A stretch of 33,021 nt of DNA from Candidatus Azobacteroides sp. Its GTDB lineage: Bacteria > Bacteroidota > Bacteroidia > Bacteroidales > Azobacteroidaceae. Shown here piece after piece: positions 16,198 through 24,145 of the stretch. The stretch lies in the NCBI GenBank assembly GCA_009783445.1, contig WRFY01000099.1:1-33021 (forward strand). Reading direction: 5' to 3'. Below the pieces are notes generated by a model. It saw only the letters and a program-made list of their open reading frames with translations, did no database searches and was not told the DNA's origin. A program made the translations under genes and the position numbers. Position 1 is the stretch's first letter. Every line of letters starts with the position of its first letter.

Positions 16198-18633
16198 CTA
16201 CTTTGTCGTTGTCGTTTTCTTTTTCGTTTCTGTCTTTTTCGTCGTCATTGCAGCTTTCTTTGTTGTTGTAGCCGCCTGGGTCGCCGTTTTCGTCGTTGTC
16301 TTTGCTATCGTCGTCTTTTTGGTTTTTCCTTTGATTGTTTTTTCTGGAGCTTCGCTAATGATTTTCATGCAGTCTTCGCAAGAAAGTTCTGTAGGAACAA
16401 GTCCCTTGGGAATTTTGTAATTAGCCTTATTGTAAGCGATATAGGCACCAAAACGGCCATTCAGTATCTGAAGATTTGCATTGTCCGGAAACGATTTGAT
16501 GATCTTGTTTGCATCGCGTTCCTTTTTTTCCAAGATCAACTGGTTGGCCTCTTCCAAAGTAATATGATAAGGATCGTATTCTTTAGGAATGGGAGTGAAA
16601 GCATTATCGTATTTGAGATAAGGACCAAAACGGCCAATAGCGGCTGCGACCGGTTTACCTTCCAAGTCGCCGATCACGCGAGGCAAACTGAATAATTGCA
16701 AGGCTTCATCCAATACAATGGTTTCAATGGATTGTCCTTTAGCTAAGGAAGCAAATTGCGGTTTTTCTTCATCTTCTGCAGAACCGATCTGCACAAAAGG
16801 TCCAAAACGACCCACTTTGACCGACACGGGTTTTCCCGTTTTGGGATCGGTTCCTAAAACCCGCTCCCCTACTCGGCGTTCGGTTTTGGACGTCGACACT
16901 TCCTCTACGATTGGATGAAACAGATCGTAAAACTTATGCAATGGTTCCGTCCATTTCATTTCACCTTCCGCCACTTTGTCAAATTCTTTTTCCAGATCGG
17001 CCGTAAAATTATACTCCAATACCATGGAAAAATTTTCCATAAGAAAATCATTGACGACTATTCCCGAATCCGTCGGCGTTAATTTATTTTTATCGGCGCC
17101 CACCGTTTCTGTTTTTGCCGTTTTCGAAATCGTCTTATTCTTAAGAAGAAGCGTAGTAAACAGTTTTTGTTCTCCTTCCTTGTTTTCTTTGACCACATAA
17201 CCTCGCTGTTGAATCGTAGAAATGATTGGAGCATAGGTCGATGGACGGCCAATACCCAATTCTTCCAATTTGCGCACCAAGCTGGCCTCCGTATAGCGGG
17301 GTGGTTTTTGAGTTTGACGCTCGGAAGCCGCAGCTTCGGCCAAAAGCAAAATTTCATTCAGTTGCAAAGGCGGGAGAATAGCTTCCGTCGTATCGTCGGT
17401 ATTTTCGTCGTCGGTATCTTCCATATATACCCGCAAGAAGCCGTCAAATTTGACGACTTCTCCCTGAAGAGAAAATTTTTCTGCGGAAAGTCCGCTGATT
17501 CCAATGGTTACGGTCGTTCGTTCCAATTCGGCATCGGCCATTTGGGAGGCGATTGTCCGTTCCCAAATCAACTTGTAAAGGCGTTGTTCCTGCATTGTTC
17601 CCGAAACAGTCCGCCGATCCATATACGTAGGGCGGATCGCTTCGTGAGCTTCTTGTGCTCCTTTTGTTTTTGTATGATACTGACGAATTTTTATGTATTG
17701 ACTGCCAAATTCATCCTGAATTTCTTTCTGCGCAGCGTTTAAAGCCAAAGTCGAAAGATTTAGCGAGTCGGTACGCATATAGGTAATCAAACCCGCTTCG
17801 TACAGTTTTTGCGCAATCGACATGGTCTGCGAAACGCTGAATCCGATTTTTCGGGAAGCCTCTTGCTGCAAGGTAGAGGTGGTAAAAGGCGGAGCAGGCG
17901 ATTTTTTTCCCGGACGCGTATTAATGTCTTCGATGGTGAAAACAGCGTCTTTGATTTTTTCCAGAAAGGCTCTTGCTTCTTCTTCTGTTTTAAACCGCTT
18001 GTTCAGTTCAGATTGAATAACGGTTTTATCATCCGGCAAAAGAAATTGAGCTTGTACGCGAAAAAAGGTTTCTGCATGAAACTGATTGATTTCCCGTTCT
18101 CTTTCGACAATTAAACGCACAGCTACCGATTGAACTCGTCCTGCCGACAAAGAGGGTCTGATTTTTCTCCACAAAATGGGCGAAAGTTCAAATCCTACAA
18201 TCCGATCCAATACCCTGCGGGCTTGCTGGGCATCCACCAAATCTTGATTGATATTGCGGGGATTTTGGATGGCATTGAGAATGGCATTTTTTGTAATTTC
18301 ATGGAATGCGATCCGTTTAGAATCGCTTTCATTCAAATCCAGTACTACGTACAAGTGCCAGGCAATGGCTTCTCCTTCCCGATCTTCATCCGAAGCAAGC
18401 CACACCATTTCGGCTTCTTTTGCGGCTTTCTTCAAATTTTTCACTAATTCGGCTTTTTCTGGAGAAATAACATAATCAGGCTTGAAATCATTACGAACAT
18501 CTACGCTTAAATCCTTATCTTTCAGATCACGAATATGTCCGTAACTCGACAAAACCTTATAGTCTTTCCCTAAAAATTTTTCAATGGTTTTAGCTTTTGC
18601 CGGAGATTCTACGATTACAAGATTCTTTTGCAT
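16198..18633 (-). CDS. topA: DNA topoisomerase I (type IA)
   Basis: TopA relaxes negative supercoils by single-strand cleavage and passage. The N-terminal Toprim domain starts VIVESPAKAKTIEKFLG and holds the acidic triad motif SDEDREGEAIAWHL (about residues 80-93). The catalytic tyrosine is Y285 in GLITYMRTDS. SAGRVQSVAVRLIVERE, typical of TopA, is present. The C-terminus lacks Cys4 zinc fingers. Instead it carries three short repeats of the form GRFGPxxxY (FGPFVQIG, GRFGPYLKY, GRFGAYIAY), as seen in Bacteroidetes enzymes. A low-complexity tail of about 45 residues of Lys, Thr and Ala follows and probably binds DNA non-specifically. The length of 811 is normal for the phylum. Confidence 0.97.
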   Translation of the reverse strand: MQKNLVIVESPAKAKTIEKFLGKDYKVLSSYGHIRDLKDKDLSVDVRNDFKPDYVISPEKAELVKNLKKAAKEAEMVWLASDEDREGEAIAWHLYVVLDLNESDSKRIAFHEITKNAILNAIQNPRNINQDLVDAQQARRVLDRIVGFELSPILWRKIRPSLSAGRVQSVAVRLIVEREREINQFHAETFFRVQAQFLLPDDKTVIQSELNKRFKTEEEARAFLEKIKDAVFTIEDINTRPGKKSPAPPFTTSTLQQEASRKIGFSVSQTMSIAQKLYEAGLITYMRTDSLNLSTLALNAAQKEIQDEFGSQYIKIRQYHTKTKGAQEAHEAIRPTYMDRRTVSGTMQEQRLYKLIWERTIASQMADAELERTTVTIGISGLSAEKFSLQGEVVKFDGFLRVYMEDTDDENTDDTTEAILPPLQLNEILLLAEAAASERQTQKPPRYTEASLVRKLEELGIGRPSTYAPIISTIQQRGYVVKENKEGEQKLFTTLLLKNKTISKTAKTETVGADKNKLTPTDSGIVVNDFLMENFSMVLEYNFTADLEKEFDKVAEGEMKWTEPLHKFYDLFHPIVEEVSTSKTERRVGERVLGTDPKTGKPVSVKVGRFGPFVQIGSAEDEEKPQFASLAKGQSIETIVLDEALQLFSLPRVIGDLEGKPVAAAIGRFGPYLKYDNAFTPIPKEYDPYHITLEEANQLILEKKERDANKIIKSFPDNANLQILNGRFGAYIAYNKANYKIPKGLVPTELSCEDCMKIISEAPEKTIKGKTKKTTIAKTTTKTATQAATTTKKAAMTTKKTETKKKTTTTK

Positions 18634-18658
18634 ATTTTTTCAACATTTTATAAGCGCG

Positions 18659-18666
18659 CAAAGTTA
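18659..18666 (-). promoter_or_regulatory. topA -7 box
   Basis: TAACTTTG on the minus strand (18666-18659) lies 26 nt upstream of the topA ATG, between it and the stop of the upstream barrel gene. The -33 region is poorly matched. Confidence 0.4.
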
Positions 18667-18675
18667 ATAAAAACT

Positions 18676-20481
18676 TTAAAATTTAATGCTTATCCCTCCA
18701 GCAATGTTGAAATTTTGTGCAGGATAGCCAAACCAGAGGTCATATTTTTGAAAGAACAAGTTATTGATTTTTGCAAAAGCCGAAAAATTTTCATTAATCG
18801 TATAAGTTCCCTGCACATTCATCGCATGGATATTTTTCATGTGAGTAACTTCATTGTAATAGAGCGATTTTCTACCTGTTTCCAAGTGATAGCAGACGTC
18901 TGCCCTGAGAGGAATATCCTGCACTTTGAAACTAATATTTGCATCGCTTGTAAAAGACGGTTTGTTCCACGCAACCCAATCGGCATTCGCTTCGCCGGAA
19001 TCCACCATATTCGACCAATCAGTGATATTCCATTGGTTGTAAGTCAATTTCCATCCTATTTCAAAAACGTCCGACCAAGTATATTTCACAATGCTTCCCA
19101 ATTTGAACATTTCTGCATTCATGTATTGGGGAATTATTTGCGACCGAATCGAATTGCTGCCTTCTATTACGGCATTTCCCACAAAAAAATGCTCGTCCCT
19201 TATCCATTTATATCCTGTAAAGACATCTATTCCCAAATTGGGAAGTATGGAAAAATTGAAACCCAGCGTAACGTCTACGGGGCTTTCCGAATCGTAAATT
19301 CGGTAATCGGGCGATATGTAACGATTTTCGTAATATGTAGTATAATTGCTGTTATCCTTGATTCCGCCGACGATCCACAGATAGAAAAGCATTTCGTCCA
19401 TCGGACGCCAGTCGAACTGGACGTCGGGGGCAAGCACTAACTTCTTCATGCCTCCAAACTGTAAATGCGCCGAAGCGCCTAAACGGACATTCCAATCATC
19501 GTCTTCAAAAGTAAAATAGGGATTGACAGAAAAAACGCTGTAATTGTAATTCCCATAGGCCCGTCCCTCTGCGTTGTCGTTTTTCCACGATCCGATAGAA
19601 AGCGAACGTAATCGGTCGGAAAGGCCGTACGCATAATTTCTGAAATATCCGGCCAATCCAATGAATTTGGCATGAAAATCAAAATCCCCCAAGATCCGGC
19701 TTTCCTCTCTTCCCCTTCCTTCGTCTTCTCCCCGCGACTGTCTAAAAAAAGAATAAGTCAAATTGGCTTTATAATTCAATTCGTCGGCATTTACGGATTC
19801 TACTCCTAAATGCGCCTGAAACAGATTGTTCGTCTGATCTCGATCCAATGCGATCAGGTCGTAGCCATCGAAAAGAGCAGACGGCGTTATCTCTCCATTT
19901 ACTATGGGATAACCATAGTAATTAAACACCGAATAAACATAATTTGCATCTGCAAAAAATTTCAAATTTCCGGAATTAGACAAATAATCAAAACCAATGG
20001 CATTATCGTTGATTTGCATATTTGAGTTCTCCATATTGTAATTATCATTTTGCAAATACGACATTTTTGTACTGCCCGAACGATGCGATCCGAAGATATT
20101 CAGGCGGTTTTCTTCCGAATTCAAGAGCTGATAACCTGCATCTCCATCTATATTTAACAGAGAACTCAAACTAAAATTCAAATAACCTCTCTGTTGGCTG
20201 GTTTTGAAACCGGAGAAATACGTTTTCGAATCCAATTTCGAAATATAAGGAGCAATGCGGTAATCGAACGTATAATCGGAAAATTCTACCCGCATTTCAG
20301 GCGCTTCCGGCTCTCTGATTTCTGGAAGTTGATTGATTTTGTTAGCATCACGAATACTGGGATTGTATTCCTTTTCCAAATCCATTTCCCGCTGAAAATC
20401 GGAATTCCCATTTTGCCCCTGCATGGAGAGGAAAAAACAACCTGTGAACAAGGTAAAATAAAGATATTTCATTGCATTCAT
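18676..20481 (-). CDS. Outer-membrane beta-barrel protein, TonB-dependent-receptor-like without plug
   Basis: This is a large outer-membrane barrel of unknown substrate. A signal peptide (MKYLYFTLFTGCFFLSMQGQ, start at 20472 or 20481) is followed by the segment KEYNPSIRDANKINQLPEI. I recognise this segment as typical of a Bacteroidetes barrel family annotated as TonB-dependent receptor. The rest alternates aromatic beta-strands and polar loops (about 20 strands) and ends in the terminal strand with final Phe (GISIKF), as expected of a BAM substrate. No plug domain or TonB box is visible, so classical TonB-driven import is doubtful; transport or scaffold roles are possible. It lies 42 nt upstream of topA in the same direction. 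Confidence 0.8.
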   Translation of the reverse strand: MNAMKYLYFTLFTGCFFLSMQGQNGNSDFQREMDLEKEYNPSIRDANKINQLPEIREPEAPEMRVEFSDYTFDYRIAPYISKLDSKTYFSGFKTSQQRGYLNFSLSSLLNIDGDAGYQLLNSEENRLNIFGSHRSGSTKMSYLQNDNYNMENSNMQINDNAIGFDYLSNSGNLKFFADANYVYSVFNYYGYPIVNGEITPSALFDGYDLIALDRDQTNNLFQAHLGVESVNADELNYKANLTYSFFRQSRGEDEGRGREESRILGDFDFHAKFIGLAGYFRNYAYGLSDRLRSLSIGSWKNDNAEGRAYGNYNYSVFSVNPYFTFEDDDWNVRLGASAHLQFGGMKKLVLAPDVQFDWRPMDEMLFYLWIVGGIKDNSNYTTYYENRYISPDYRIYDSESPVDVTLGFNFSILPNLGIDVFTGYKWIRDEHFFVGNAVIEGSNSIRSQIIPQYMNAEMFKLGSIVKYTWSDVFEIGWKLTYNQWNITDWSNMVDSGEANADWVAWNKPSFTSDANISFKVQDIPLRADVCYHLETGRKSLYYNEVTHMKNIHAMNVQGTYTINENFSAFAKINNLFFQKYDLWFGYPAQNFNIAGGISIKF

Positions 20482-20491
20482 AATTCTTTTG

Positions 20492-20538
20492 CAAACATAA
20501 TCCGATAAACATAATCTTATAAGAATTTGACAAAAGTA
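20492..20538 (-). promoter_or_regulatory. Two candidate -7 boxes for the barrel gene
   Basis: On the minus strand TACTTTTG (20538-20531) and TATGTTTG (20499-20492) both match TAnnTTTG. Neither has a clear TTTG at 19-21 nt, so the start point is undecided. The second would give an almost leaderless transcript. Confidence 0.3.
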
Positions 20539-20559
20539 GTAATAATTTTCTCAAAAGAA

Positions 20560-20571
20560 CAGGACGTCCTG
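20560..20571. repeat. Perfect 12-bp palindrome in divergent intergenic region
   Basis: CAGGACGTCCTG is fully self-complementary and lies between the barrel gene and trmN6 promoters. It could be an operator half-site pair; no factor is identified. Confidence 0.3.
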
Positions 20572-20622
20572 CCAAAATACAGAGATTTTTTATTCGAAAC
20601 GGATAATATCTGAAACATTCGT

Positions 20623-20630
20623 TACCTTTG
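20623..20630 (+). promoter_or_regulatory. trmN6 -7 box
   Basis: TACCTTTG lies 45 nt upstream of the trmN6 ATG. The -33 region is weak. Confidence 0.4.
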
Positions 20631-20674
20631 CGCTCTCAAAAATAATAAAAATCCTTAAGTTGTTTTAAGAATTT

Positions 20675-21379
20675 ATGTCTGCTTCTTTTTTTCGTTTCAA
20701 ACAATTTGTCATATCTCACGATTTATGCGCCATGAAAACGGGTACCGACGGAGTTTTGTTAGGGGCATGGACGCATTGCGCCGATGCAGCTGCCATTTTA
20801 GATGTAGGAACCGGATCGGGATTAATCGCCTTGATGCTGGCTCAACGTTCCAAAGGAACAATCGATGCTATCGACATTGATGAAAACGCTTACAAACAGG
20901 CAAAAATAAATTTTGCCCATTCGCCTTTCGCCGAACAGGTGAACGCTTTTCATGTGGATTTTCTTCACTACGCACCTTCCCATAAATACGATTTGATTGT
21001 ATCCAATCCGCCTTATTTTATGGATTCGTCTCCTTCGCCTTATGCGGCCCGCACTACAGCTCGACACAATTGCACACTGAATTTGGATGAATTGGTACAG
21101 AAAAGCACTGAACTGTTGTCTTCCAACGGTCGATTGTCGCTGATCGTCCCTATTGGAGCGTTCGATTTATTGCAATCCATAACCACTTTAAACAATTTGT
21201 ATCTGACCCGAAAAACCGTTGTCCGGTCGTTGGAAAATCGTCCGCCGAAACGCACCCTATTGGAATATTCCAAACAAATGAATGAACTCGATGAAAATGA
21301 ATTCTTTATCGAAAATTCAAATCATACCTACAGCCCAGAATACATTGAATTGACAAAAAGTTACTACCTTGCATTTTGA
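20675..21379 (+). CDS. trmN6: tRNA1(Val) (adenine-37-N6)-methyltransferase
   Basis: This SAM-dependent enzyme (YfiC family) would make m6A37 in tRNA1-Val. The SAM motif I is ILDVGTGSGLIALMLA (about residues 41-56), motif II contains IDIDENAYKQA, and the N6-adenine catalytic tetrapeptide NPPY is at 111-114 (YDLIVSNPPYF). The N-terminal FRFKQFVISHDLCAMKTGTDG is diagnostic of the family (the motif F.FKQF...D....MK..TDG). The length of 234 is normal. It ends in a strong intrinsic terminator and is convergent with the MFS gene. Confidence 0.93.
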   Translation: MSASFFRFKQFVISHDLCAMKTGTDGVLLGAWTHCADAAAILDVGTGSGLIALMLAQRSKGTIDAIDIDENAYKQAKINFAHSPFAEQVNAFHVDFLHYAPSHKYDLIVSNPPYFMDSSPSPYAARTTARHNCTLNLDELVQKSTELLSSNGRLSLIVPIGAFDLLQSITTLNNLYLTRKTVVRSLENRPPKRTLLEYSKQMNELDENEFFIENSNHTYSPEYIELTKSYYLAF

Positions 21380-21380
21380 G

Positions 21381-21416
21381 AATTATGAATTAACAGCAGA
21401 GAATTCATAATTTTTT
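21381..21416 (+). terminator. Intrinsic terminator of trmN6
   Basis: The perfect 11-bp stem AATTATGAATT (21381-21391) / AATTCATAATT (21402-21412) has a 10-nt loop and is followed directly by T residues to 21416. The right arm overlaps the last codons of the convergent MFS gene. The T tract is only on the plus strand. Confidence 0.75.
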
Positions 21417-22619
21417 AATAGACTCTTTATATCCCCAAACAGCGATTGCCATTGCAATGCAAGCCCACAACAATAATTGCCATCCCACCAAATTCCATCC
21501 ACCCATAGTCCAACATTTTACTCCAATCCAGGTACCTATCGCACCTCCAATAAACGCGATAGTCATAAACATGGTGTTGATGCGGCTATTCGCCGTTTCG
21601 TCCAAGGTATAAATTTGTGCAAAGTTAGTAACCTGCGTCGCTTGTTGTCCGACATCCAGTAAAAGCGTTGCAACGATAAAAGCAACGAGCGAATACGGAA
21701 ACAAGTGAATCAAAAGGATACTCACAATAAGAAAGCCGACCGTAAACAACTGATTTCTTGCAGGATTGTATTGGTCTGCCAATCGTCCAAACACAGGTGC
21801 GATAAGCGCTCCGGCAATTCCTACCAAGCCGAACAATCCAATGGTATCGGAATGATAATTGAATGGAGGTAGACTCAAATGAAAAGTAAGCGTTGTCCAA
21901 AACGAACAAAATAAGCCAAATGCAAAAGCTATTAAAAACGAAAGCCGACGCAGCAACGCAAAGCGTTTGAATTGCAATACCGTAGAAGAAAGCAAGCTCA
22001 AGTAATTGCCTTGATAAGTAGGCTCTACCCTGGGTAGGATGAAGGCGACCATCCCTGTCGTAACCAACACCATGCCGGCAGAAATGCCGTACACATGCCG
22101 CCATGAGAACCATTCGGCAATGTATCCGCTAAAAACTCTTGCACCCAATATTCCTACCAACATGCCCGTAAAAACAATACCGACCACTTTTCCTTTCTCT
22201 TTTCGCGCCAGAACTGCGGCCATAGGCATCAGTACTTGGGCGGCAACAGACAAAAACCCGATCACAAAACTCAATACGTACAAACCCGCCAAATGGTGGA
22301 TGAATGTGATCGCGCTCAACGCCGCAATCAACAGCGATTGCAAAAGGATGATTAACTTTCTGCGTTCTACTTTATCTCCCAATGGCGTGAGCAACAGTAA
22401 TCCCAAGCCATACCCCAGCTGCGACAGTACCGGAAGATTACCCACTTGCTTTTCTTGCAAATGCATATCCTTTGCAATCTCTGAAAGTATCGGTTGGTTA
22501 TAATAAATATTTGCTACGCAAATACCTACCGCAATGGACAAAACAGCCATTTGTATTTTTGTAATGTCCCCGTTTTGATGCTGAAACTTTGAATCTGTTG
22601 TCTTAAACGACTGCGCCAT
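21405..22619 (-). CDS. MFS transporter (drug:H+ antiporter-1-like)
   Basis: This is an inner-membrane secondary transporter of the major facilitator superfamily, with about 12 hydrophobic helices in 404 residues. The family signature between TM2 and TM3 is recognisable as LGDKVERRKLIILLQ, and its counterpart in the second half is FGRLADQYNPARNQL. The N-terminal IYYNQPILSEIAKDM is typical of the YgaY/AraJ-like efflux subgroup. The substrate cannot be inferred. It is a single gene with its own promoter, convergent with trmN6 and divergent in spacing from the DUF1343 gene end. Confidence 0.9.
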   Translation of the reverse strand: MAQSFKTTDSKFQHQNGDITKIQMAVLSIAVGICVANIYYNQPILSEIAKDMHLQEKQVGNLPVLSQLGYGLGLLLLTPLGDKVERRKLIILLQSLLIAALSAITFIHHLAGLYVLSFVIGFLSVAAQVLMPMAAVLARKEKGKVVGIVFTGMLVGILGARVFSGYIAEWFSWRHVYGISAGMVLVTTGMVAFILPRVEPTYQGNYLSLLSSTVLQFKRFALLRRLSFLIAFAFGLFCSFWTTLTFHLSLPPFNYHSDTIGLFGLVGIAGALIAPVFGRLADQYNPARNQLFTVGFLIVSILLIHLFPYSLVAFIVATLLLDVGQQATQVTNFAQIYTLDETANSRINTMFMTIAFIGGAIGTWIGVKCWTMGGWNLVGWQLLLWACIAMAIAVWGYKESIKKL

Positions 22620-22678
22620 TTTGAAAAATATATTTGAATTGGACTGCCAAATAGTCTTTGGTTTATTCTTTCGCGCGA

Positions 22679-22686
22679 CAAAGATA
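22679..22686 (-). promoter_or_regulatory. MFS gene -7 box
   Basis: TATCTTTG on the minus strand (22686-22679) lies 60 nt upstream of the MFS start. The -33 match is poor. Confidence 0.4.
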
Positions 22687-22863
22687 CAAATTTCTCACTT
22701 TTTATGACATTAAATATTATAGCAATAGGTTCAGTAAAAAAAACAATATAATAATTTGACTATCAATTAATTAAATAGAAATACTTTGTAGAGCGCTACC
22801 GAATATTGAATGAAATTGCAAAAAAGAGTTATTTACAAATATTATGTTAGAAATGTCAAAAAA

Positions 22864-24081
22864 TTACTCATACAACAAATAAGGTTTGCGTTGAATTTTG
22901 AATTTTTCAACGTCTGCTTGCCAGCAGGCCTTGATTTCCTTTGCCGATTTGCCTTCTATAATCATTTTGTCCACATAATCGACTCCGATCAGGTTTCGGA
23001 AAAAAGAGGTGAAAAACTTTCCATTCGCTCCGGAGGAAGATCGTCCGGATGGTGTACGATTGTAGGCATCAATGACATATTCCAAATGGAGGCCGCCTTC
23101 CCAAATGATGGAATCGGAAAGATTCCGCAAATCTACGCCGTAACATTTTTTGTCCCTATAAGGAGGATATTGAGCGCCCGGAACGCTGCGGGGTGTAAAA
23201 GAAAACGAACATCCGCTCATATCCGGACTGCCATAAACCTGAAAAGGAAAATCGGTTCCGCGTCCCACGCTCAGGGGAGTTCCTTCCAACAGACAGAGAG
23301 AGGGATAAAGATAAACGGACTGCATATTGGGCAGATTCGGCGAAGGCGGAACGGGTAACGAATATTTAGTCTGATGCGTATAATTCTTGCAGGAAATCAC
23401 CCGTAAAGAACAAGTCTGCTTGTCGGGCAACCATTTCTCGCCATTGATCATCAAAGCCAGTTCGCCCAAAGTCATTCCATGTACGACTGGAATGGGCAAA
23501 TAGCCTACCCCCGACCGGTATTTCATGTCTAAGATCGGGCCGTCGACATAAAATCCATTGGGATTGGGACGATCGAGGAGAATCATTTCTTTTTGACTTT
23601 CGGCGCAAGCGTCCATCAATTTATATAGGGATATATAATAGGTATAAAAACGCAAACCTACATCTTGAATATCTGCCAACACCACATCTATTTGCGACAT
23701 AATGTCTTTCCCCGGTTTTCCAGTTTTATCCTTGTAAAGGGAATAAACAGGAATTCCCGTTCGCAAATCTCGACTGTCGCTCACTCGCTCGCCGGCGTCG
23801 GCATCGCCGCGAAATCCATGTTCGGGAGCAAAAATGACGACAAGATTAAACCCTGAACGAAACAAAAAATCGACTAAATGTTCATCGCCTACCCTTCCGG
23901 TATGATTTGTGAAAACGGCAATCCGTTTTCCTTTTAACAAAGGAAAATATTCGGCAGTGGATTCAGCCCCTACCTTTATAGGAACAACCGGATTTCCGCA
24001 CTGCAGACTGGAGAAACAAAAAAGAAAGAACAAGCAAGCGCCCCAACTTTTCATACATTTCAAATTGATCTTCTTTTGCAT
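22864..24081 (-). CDS. DUF1343 protein, NamZ-type exo-beta-N-acetylmuramidase
   Basis: DUF1343 proteins include NamZ (GH171), which releases MurNAc from the non-reducing end of peptidoglycan fragments; Tannerella forsythia has homologues. The characteristic motifs are present: GKRIAVFTNHTGRV, the putative catalytic-region FAPEHGFRGDADAGE, DIQDVGLRFYTYYISL, LDRPNPNG, VVHGMTLGELALMINGE and the C-terminal PYLLYE. A signal sequence ending in SSLQC suggests a periplasmic lipoprotein. The best start is 24054 (MKSWGA, 396 residues) or 24081 (405 residues). The open frame reaches 24129, but that start lies upstream of the predicted transcription start. It is preceded by the palindromic promoter. Confidence 0.88.
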   Translation of the reverse strand: MQKKINLKCMKSWGACLFFLFCFSSLQCGNPVVPIKVGAESTAEYFPLLKGKRIAVFTNHTGRVGDEHLVDFLFRSGFNLVVIFAPEHGFRGDADAGERVSDSRDLRTGIPVYSLYKDKTGKPGKDIMSQIDVVLADIQDVGLRFYTYYISLYKLMDACAESQKEMILLDRPNPNGFYVDGPILDMKYRSGVGYLPIPVVHGMTLGELALMINGEKWLPDKQTCSLRVISCKNYTHQTKYSLPVPPSPNLPNMQSVYLYPSLCLLEGTPLSVGRGTDFPFQVYGSPDMSGCSFSFTPRSVPGAQYPPYRDKKCYGVDLRNLSDSIIWEGGLHLEYVIDAYNRTPSGRSSSGANGKFFTSFFRNLIGVDYVDKMIIEGKSAKEIKACWQADVEKFKIQRKPYLLYE

Positions 24082-24098
24082 TACCAATATGTTTTTTG

Positions 24099-24130
24099 CA
24101 AATGTAAAGTTTGTTTTCCGAAAAAACAAA
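24099..24130 (-). promoter_or_regulatory. Leftward half of the symmetric promoter (drives the DUF1343 gene)
   Basis: On the minus strand a perfect TTTG (24130-24127), exactly 20 nt and a perfect TACATTTG (24106-24099) are seen. The predicted start, near 24092, is just upstream of the DUF1343 ATG candidates at 24081 and 24054. Confidence 0.65.
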
Positions 24131-24141
24131 CTTTACATTTG
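24110..24141 (+). promoter_or_regulatory. Rightward half of the symmetric promoter (antisense to prmC)
   Basis: TTTG (24110-24113), 20 nt and TACATTTG (24134-24141) mirror the leftward promoter exactly. Transcription would start near 24148 and run antisense into the 3' end of prmC. No plausible gene lies downstream on this strand. Confidence 0.5.
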
Positions 24142-24145
24142 CATA

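Larger units (their letters stand above)
24097..24143. repeat. Perfect 47-bp palindrome (21-bp arms, 5-nt centre)
   Basis: Arms 24097-24117 and 24123-24143 are exact inverted copies, beginning TGCAAATGTAAAG and ending CTTTACATTTGCA. The centre is CCGAA. It begins 2 nt past the prmC stop codon. No T tract follows on either strand, so a classical intrinsic terminator is not indicated. Each arm supplies promoter boxes for opposite directions (see the two promoter entries). Confidence 0.85.

Noticed and set aside
22024..22037. CTACCCTGGGTAGG palindrome resembling the MITE ends
   Set aside because: It lies inside the MFS coding region (codons for PRVEP), matches only the inner palindrome of the element end, and has no duplication or partner. 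It is likely coincidence.
22740..22860. Possible small gene or hairpin (GTAGAGCGCTAC) downstream of the DUF1343 gene
   Set aside because: The stem is 4 bp, there is no convincing ORF, and the region is simple AT-rich sequence.
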